Part shown: positions 60,001 to 64,000 of the stretch, one piece after another | How the letters are laid out: every line of letters starts with the position of its first letter | Position numbering within the stretch: the stretch's first letter is position 1 | Source of the DNA: Apostichopus japonicus | Taxonomy: Eukaryota; Echinodermata; Holothuroidea; Aspidochirotida; Stichopodidae | Reading direction: 5' to 3' | Assembly (NCBI RefSeq): GCF_037975245.1 | Contig: NC_092566.1 | Span: 4,774,001 to 4,838,000, forward strand | DNA length: 64,000 nt | Program-made: the position numbers and the translations under genes | Notes under the pieces: generated by a model | Seen by the model: the letters and a program-made list of their open reading frames with translations, nothing else | What the model was told of the DNA's origin: nothing | Database searches by the model: none

Positions 60001-62434
60001 CAAATTACGGGCATGAGACGTTCTTTGTGCATGAGTCTTCACACCCTTTAAGTAAGTGCCATTCTTAGAAATAACAATATCTTGAATTGGGGAAAAGATA
60101 CTGAGATGGGGCTTTAAAGTTTAAAGTAACAGTGTAGTTCAGTATTTTTGTTTTTCTCAGAAGTGTCACATTGTCTGCCATCTGACTATCCCATTAAAAC
60201 AAACTCGCTTAGAGAAAACTGAAACATTTCAATAGTTCCTTTGTAAAAGTTGTGTTACTAAGACATTTATAATCCATTTCTTATTCCATTTGACCCTCAA
60301 TTTAAATCATAAATTGCAAACCTTTAGGCATTTTCCCATCATTCCTGGTGCAATTTTGAGGGATTAACGTTGCATTACATTTTGAGCTACCAGATACCAC
60401 CAGATTGTGGCAGATTTGACAAAAAACAAAAAACAAAACAGAAAAGAGCAGCTTAACGGAGAAAAGTCATCGATATTTGCCCAAAGTTTAGAATGCTAAC
60501 AATTGCAAAAGTTTTTCAAACTGTACTTTCTGGAAGGTTCCACTTCTTCTAATTATGCACAGAGATTGAGGAGTGTTCAACAAGACAATTAAATGTCTCG
60601 GTGAAGAAAAAATGCTGCAAGGGCGGCACTTAAGTGCTTTTTGGAGTTTGAGCATTAGTGACCATTATTTGAATTTCTAGAATATTTGGGGACATGACTT
60701 TCAATGTTGCTGACAAAGAACCACATCAGCTACATACAACTTTAACTCTTGCTCAGAGTATATGCAGACATTTACCATGTTTTCTCTGAGAGGGGCCGAA
60801 GGTACAGCATCAACTGTACCAGATCCAGTACTGTTGCCAGATGACATATTCTGGTCAGCTTGGGCATCCTGGAAGAAATGGAAAACCAAAAAACATACCT
60901 ATCACAATAAAATTTGAATCAGTTTTGTCCTGTCATACATCGTAACAAATGGAGTGAAACGGACAGGAAGTAAACAAAATGAAAGGAAACTTGTGGTCTT
61001 CACATTGCAATTTACAAACAAGAGATAACGCTGTACAATGGTTTAGTGTTTATGACAGACAAGAATGGATGCTACTGAATATTACACGTAGAAAATGAGT
61101 AATTTTTATATAGATCTGGGTTTCTTTCTGACTTGGTAATGTTTCTTTAATATTTCAAGGTTGTCAAAAGGAATGAAAGAAAGTTTAAAAATGAAGTTTG
61201 GCCAGCATTAACAATTTTCCTTTCAACCAATTTAAAATGTAATATTGTAAGGCTAGAAAGGCTTTAGTTCTAACATGTGCGATCTATGAATAAACAATTA
61301 CAAATATTGAGTACACTCATTACGATTATAATCGTAAAGCAACCATGACAGGTATGTATTTACCTGAGTTGTGGAAGATTCTGAGACAATGCGTTTTTCT
61401 TGAACTTCTGTGGCTTGTTGCTGTTCACCTGATTGAGAATCCACCTCAGAAGGCTGATCTGGGGCCTATATATAAAAAAAGAAAAGAATACGTGTTAACT
61501 GGACCATGGATGTCATTACTAACAGTGGATGTTAATAATCATGGATTAACCTGACATGTCACTCTGCTGTCCATCATTCAAAGCATTTTTGAACTAAACT
61601 TGAGAAGTTGATGTAGTATGGTGGGCTCATAATTGACGCACTTAAGGATTTGATCAACGATAGCTATCAAGGAAAAATCCAAATCACTCAACTGTATGCA
61701 CTTTTCATATGTGTAGTTCTTCAAAATGTAATGATTACAAAATACTTATTTTGCCGTGCCACGCAATGTACAATTGTGCAGAATTCATACCCCTAAATTG
61801 ACAAACTCGTCAATAAGGTATCTGTAAGTATACATCCATTTACTCTAGATGCTGTTTGCTATGCTCTGAGCCTCTAAGCTCAGACAGGCCAGGTCCCAGG
61901 AAGTAGTGGTATCATGCTGAGGTAATTTTGAGTAATCTTTTGGGAGTAAGATTTCCAAATGCCAAAAATATGTGAAAAACTGGGGGAGGGTGTTAAAAGC
62001 CCACAATCTGATCAGCACATACATGAAATGGATTCAAACTCATGAAATACGGAACTCTGCTTTGCTGCAAAAAGTTTAGGTAGCCTGCTGTATCGTTGCT
62101 AGTAATATTTGAAGGTGCGTCAATTATGAAGGTGCAGCAATTATGAAGCCTTTATTATATAGTGAATATGTTTATCATTACTCTAGGCTTAAGGTAATGA
62201 TGGTACTGTAACAATCACAAAATTGCACCCTTGTACCCCATTGCCAACCTAATTACATTTAGGCCCCAACCAAATTTATTTTCAAATGTTCAGTATAGTT
62301 TTAAGCAAGCTTTAATTACCCCATTTGCGTTACACAGGATGGGGGGGGGGGGGGGTATTGGGATGGAGGTCACTTTTCTAGGTTTAAAATAATAAATTAC
62401 TAGGCCTAACACAAGTTCGAAGGTCACTCACCAT
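54002..62434 (-). CDS. PEX14: peroxin-14, peroxisomal docking protein
   Basis: Coding exons in transcript order: 62434-62432, 61465-61364, 60868-60776, 59155-59071, 58589-58473, 57749-57619, 56556-56454, 55357-55174, 54380-54002; total 1197 bases, 398 residues (human PEX14 is 377). PEX14 docks the PEX5-cargo complex at the peroxisomal membrane. Residues 1-66 are low-complexity. The conserved PEX5/PEX19-binding helical domain is about 67-112 ([32 protein letters not shown]). A Pro-rich stretch ([12 protein letters not shown]) precedes a membrane segment at about 155-175 ([18 protein letters not shown]). A coiled coil covers about 178-270 and ends in [15 protein letters not shown], a family signature. 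The tail is acidic, ending EGDEEVD. Exon 1 contributes only the ATG (AGTGCCATG/GTGAGT). The exon at 57619-57749 is close to a 30-bp minisatellite. Confidence 0.93.
54589..54980 (+). mobile_element. tRNA-derived SINE, family A, copy 1
   Basis: The tRNA-like head has an A box (GTGGTCAAGTGGTTAAGG) and a B box (GGTTCGAGCCCTGG). A body block containing GTCCTTGGGCAAGGCACTTT follows, a motif shared by several animal SINE families, and the element ends in an ATT repeat (about 54963-54980). A reversed copy is at 10945-11270. It lies in the last intron of PEX14. Confidence 0.82.
55450..55662 (+). mobile_element. tRNA-derived SINE, family B, copy 3
   Basis: Same orientation as 8806-9050, with the shared CAATTGACAATTCATAATCA block, the GCCTTGATAAGCCAATGA block and an ATACATA tail. 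The head is partly lost. It lies in a PEX14 intron. Confidence 0.75.
57238..57550. repeat. 30-bp minisatellite in a PEX14 intron
   Basis: Ten units and a partial one, about 30 bp each, resemble TTCATGTGCCTCTTACATAT followed by ACCTTCTGGG. It ends about 70 bases from the splice donor of the PEX14 membrane-segment exon (57619). Multiple-of-three units keep frames open on both strands, giving the [10 protein letters not shown]-type repeats, which I do not treat as protein. Confidence 0.92.
59656..60051. mobile_element. TTAA-flanked miniature inverted-repeat element, copy 2
   Basis: Reverse-oriented copy of 9984-10362, bounded by TTAA at 59656-59659 and 60048-60051. The inverted ends contain GAAGACTCGCCC on the left, with the reverse GAGTCTTCACACC on the right. 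It is 396 bp and codes for nothing. It lies in a PEX14 intron. Confidence 0.78.
61623..62152. mobile_element. possible miniature inverted-repeat element
   Basis: GGGCTCATAATTGACGCACTT near 61623 and AAGGTGCGTCAATTATGAAGG near 62113-62133 are inverted copies. A partial second copy (GCAATTATGAAGCC) ends at about 62152. I could not find a clear target duplication, so the assignment is tentative. It lies in the first PEX14 intron. Confidence 0.4.
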
Positions 62435-63485
62435 GGCACTGCGCAACCTGAAAAGGTGTAGGCCTATATTACTATTACGTAACGTTAGAAAGTTGTTCTC
62501 CTCTTCAGCTGGATTTCTCGTTCAAAACGTTCATGCAACCATTACATTCAAAGTAGTGGAATATGCCAACCGGGACTTGATCTCAAAGTACGATAGGATA
62601 TCTCCGATAAGCGGTTATTTACAATGAACTATTAACAGTTTTCTAAGACAGCTGTGGTTTAACTTATCCCCACATACAGACAGTTCAGATGATGTGCATG
62701 TAGTTTTTCGTACGGCATTCCAATGTTAGCCTAACGCATAGCTAGTTGAACTCTCAGGTCCCAGTGTAAGCTTAGGCTAATGGTCAGTCCAAGGGGTTGT
62801 TTACATTCTGATAAGGTCAAAGATCAAATCCTGTCTTCGCCAGTAAACCCAACTTTGTTATTTTATCTACGGTATCAATCATGAACGATTATAGAAGGAA
62901 TCTCTAATTATGTGAAATTAAAAAAACCGAATAATTCTTTGAAACTTTCAGTTCACCGACTGTGTGAGATTCTACACAAATGCAATACAACCAATACAAC
63001 GGATATAAACACCCCTCTGTTAAAAGTGGAATATGCCCACCGGGTACTCGCACAGCGGGACTACCTATATCTCGCTCCAGCTAGGTGGAGTTGTACAGAC
63101 ATTTATCACTCCAAAGACGTGGGTATCGCCGAAGAGAGAGAAGGCGACCGTACAGCGGGGACCGGAGGATATTGTGGTAACGATTCGTAAAAGTTAGGCA
63201 AAGAGAGCATTTTAGCAGGTATGAAACTTGAAAAGACATTGCCACTTAGAACTTGAAGTTCGGCACCTGTACGATGAGCCCATGTTAGGATTGTCAATTC
63301 TTATGTGTCAAGATCCTTTTAAAGTCGGATGTGTTTAGTCATTACCATATGGTTCACACCAGAGAAATATGTACACCCCCCCTCCCCTAGATTGCAGTCA
63401 CATTACACCCATCTCTGCTACGGAAGGTATATCTCATAATTATATAGGCTAGCCCATATATTTGTGATATACCTAAATTATATAT
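62435..63485. other. region between divergent PEX14 and FBXL15
   Basis: The PEX14 start codon (minus) and FBXL15 (plus) point away from each other here, so both promoters are probably inside. A plus-strand donor (TTTTAGCAG/GTATG) at about 63217 could end a non-coding first exon of FBXL15 and splice to 63784. Its frame carries a stop and no ATG, so it would be untranslated. The 92-codon open frame at 62912-63190 resembles nothing known. Confidence 0.4.
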
Positions 63486-63664
63486 ATCGCTTCTCGGCCT
63501 TTTGGCTAAGATCTTGTGTAGTATCTGTTCCCTTTCAAGGGGAATGGTGATGCACACCCAACGATGATCACACAGTCACAGTCTCGATGCAAGGGGACTG
63601 GGGTTGAGAGCGGATCGGTCGTTAGGTAGTTTGGTTTTCGTGCCCAGGTTCTTTCCTAGGCGAC
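63486..63664 (+). ncRNA. U2-snRNA-headed RNA-like sequence
   Basis: Bases 63486-63513 match the invariant 5' end of U2 snRNA (ATCGCTTCTCGGCC, TTTTGGCTAAGATC). After two changed bases (TT in place of AA), 63516-63530 match again and include the branch-point-pairing GTAGTA. From about 63531 the sequence no longer resembles U2: a hairpin TTCCCTTTCAAGGGGAA takes the place of stem-loop IIa. No canonical Sm site (ATTTTTGG) is present; the nearest is AGTTTGG at about 63628-63634. A final hairpin pairs GCCCAGG (63642-63648) with CCTAGGC (63655-63661), imperfectly. The total of about 180 bases is near the size of U2. It may be a divergent U2-type snRNA, a U2-derived retroposed or SINE-type sequence, or a decayed pseudogene. 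The 3' end is a guess. Confidence 0.6.
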
Positions 63665-63806
63665 TTTCTTCTTAAAAAGTATATATATGGTTTTAAATGT
63701 TGCAGCAGCAATTGCTCCACAGTTTGCACATTGTTTGGAATGATTTATTGTTACAGCTTACAGGAAATTCTTTTCATACACAGGTACTTTCAGAAACAGC
63801 GATGAC

Positions 63807-64000
63807 ATGTTTCTCCTGGACCTACCATGGGAAGATGTCTTAATTAACTATGTTCTTTGTCACCTCAGTACTGAAGAGTTGTTCGGCCTACGTCTAGTCA
63901 GTTTGGGTTGCAGAGACTTGGTGGGGCTATATTTTGCATTACAAACAAAGCTGGACTTGAGTCATGTGAAGCTTAACGTAGTAGCATTTGAAGTGCTGGT
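63807..64000 (+). CDS. FBXL15: FBXL15-like F-box/LRR protein, N-terminal part, cut by window end
   Basis: The exon begins after an acceptor at 63783 (TACACAG). The first in-frame ATG is at 63807, and the frame stays open to the window end (64 codons and two bases). The F-box starts at once: MFLLDLPWEDVLINYVL, then STEELFGLRLVSLGCRDLVGLYF, closely following vertebrate FBXL15 (LLDLPWEDVLLPHVL). The leucine-rich repeats would lie beyond the window. FBXL15 is the substrate-recognition subunit of an SCF ubiquitin ligase, known in vertebrates to target SMURF1 in BMP signalling. Frames upstream of the ATG contain a stop, so the previous exon is probably non-coding. Confidence 0.8.
   Translation, partial: MFLLDLPWEDVLINYVLCHLSTEELFGLRLVSLGCRDLVGLYFALQTKLDLSHVKLNVVAFEVL

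Overview
The window is animal nuclear DNA. It is AT-rich and intron-rich, with short exons bounded by GT/AG sites, frequent microsatellites, many long poly-G/poly-C runs, tRNA-derived SINEs and many short non-autonomous DNA transposons. The gene set (heparan-sulfate 2-O-sulfotransferase-like, a multi-death-domain adaptor, AMSH/STAMBP, sigma/HPGDS-type GSTs, PEX14, FBXL15) best fits a marine invertebrate deuterostome, most likely an echinoderm such as a sea cucumber. The species is an inference from gene content and style of repeats; no marker in the window settles it.

Layout: (1) 1262-2284 (+), an intronless type II membrane 2-O-sulfotransferase. (2) 3139-12323 (-), a nine-exon gene whose exons join without a frame error into a 656-residue protein with an unfamiliar N-terminal domain and five consecutive death domains. 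(3) 18256-27739 (-), AMSH/STAMBP, nine coding exons, 438 residues, JAMM residues intact. (4) 34319-38746 (-), a sigma/HPGDS-type GST, five exons, 208 residues. (5) 42533-47693 (-), a tandem paralogue with identical internal exon lengths but an in-frame TGA where the first copy has Trp. (6) 54002-62434 (-), PEX14, nine exons, 398 residues, exon 1 coding only the start ATG. (7) 63486-about 63664 (+), an RNA-like sequence whose first 45 bases are almost exactly U2 snRNA but whose remainder is not. (8) 63807 to the window end (+), the F-box start of an FBXL15 homologue. I assembled the exon models by hand from splice sites, codon phase and family similarity. Every multi-exon model sums to a multiple of three.

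The spaces between genes and the introns hold mobile and tandem repeats. Five hAT-like miniature elements have readable ends: four with perfect 8-bp target duplications, one with seven of eight bases matching. There are two copies of a TTAA-flanked (piggyBac-like) miniature element and two tRNA-derived SINE families (two and three copies). A roughly 0.93-kb minisatellite of about 28 33-bp units is built on a perfect 16-bp palindrome (50218-51147), and a 30-bp minisatellite lies in a PEX14 intron.

The genes do not form one pathway. The most unusual items are the five-death-domain adaptor, which would be a scaffold in innate-immune or cell-death signalling, and the U2-headed RNA-like sequence lying in sense orientation in what is probably the first intron of FBXL15. 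The two GSTs are a local duplication in which one copy seems to have been inactivated.
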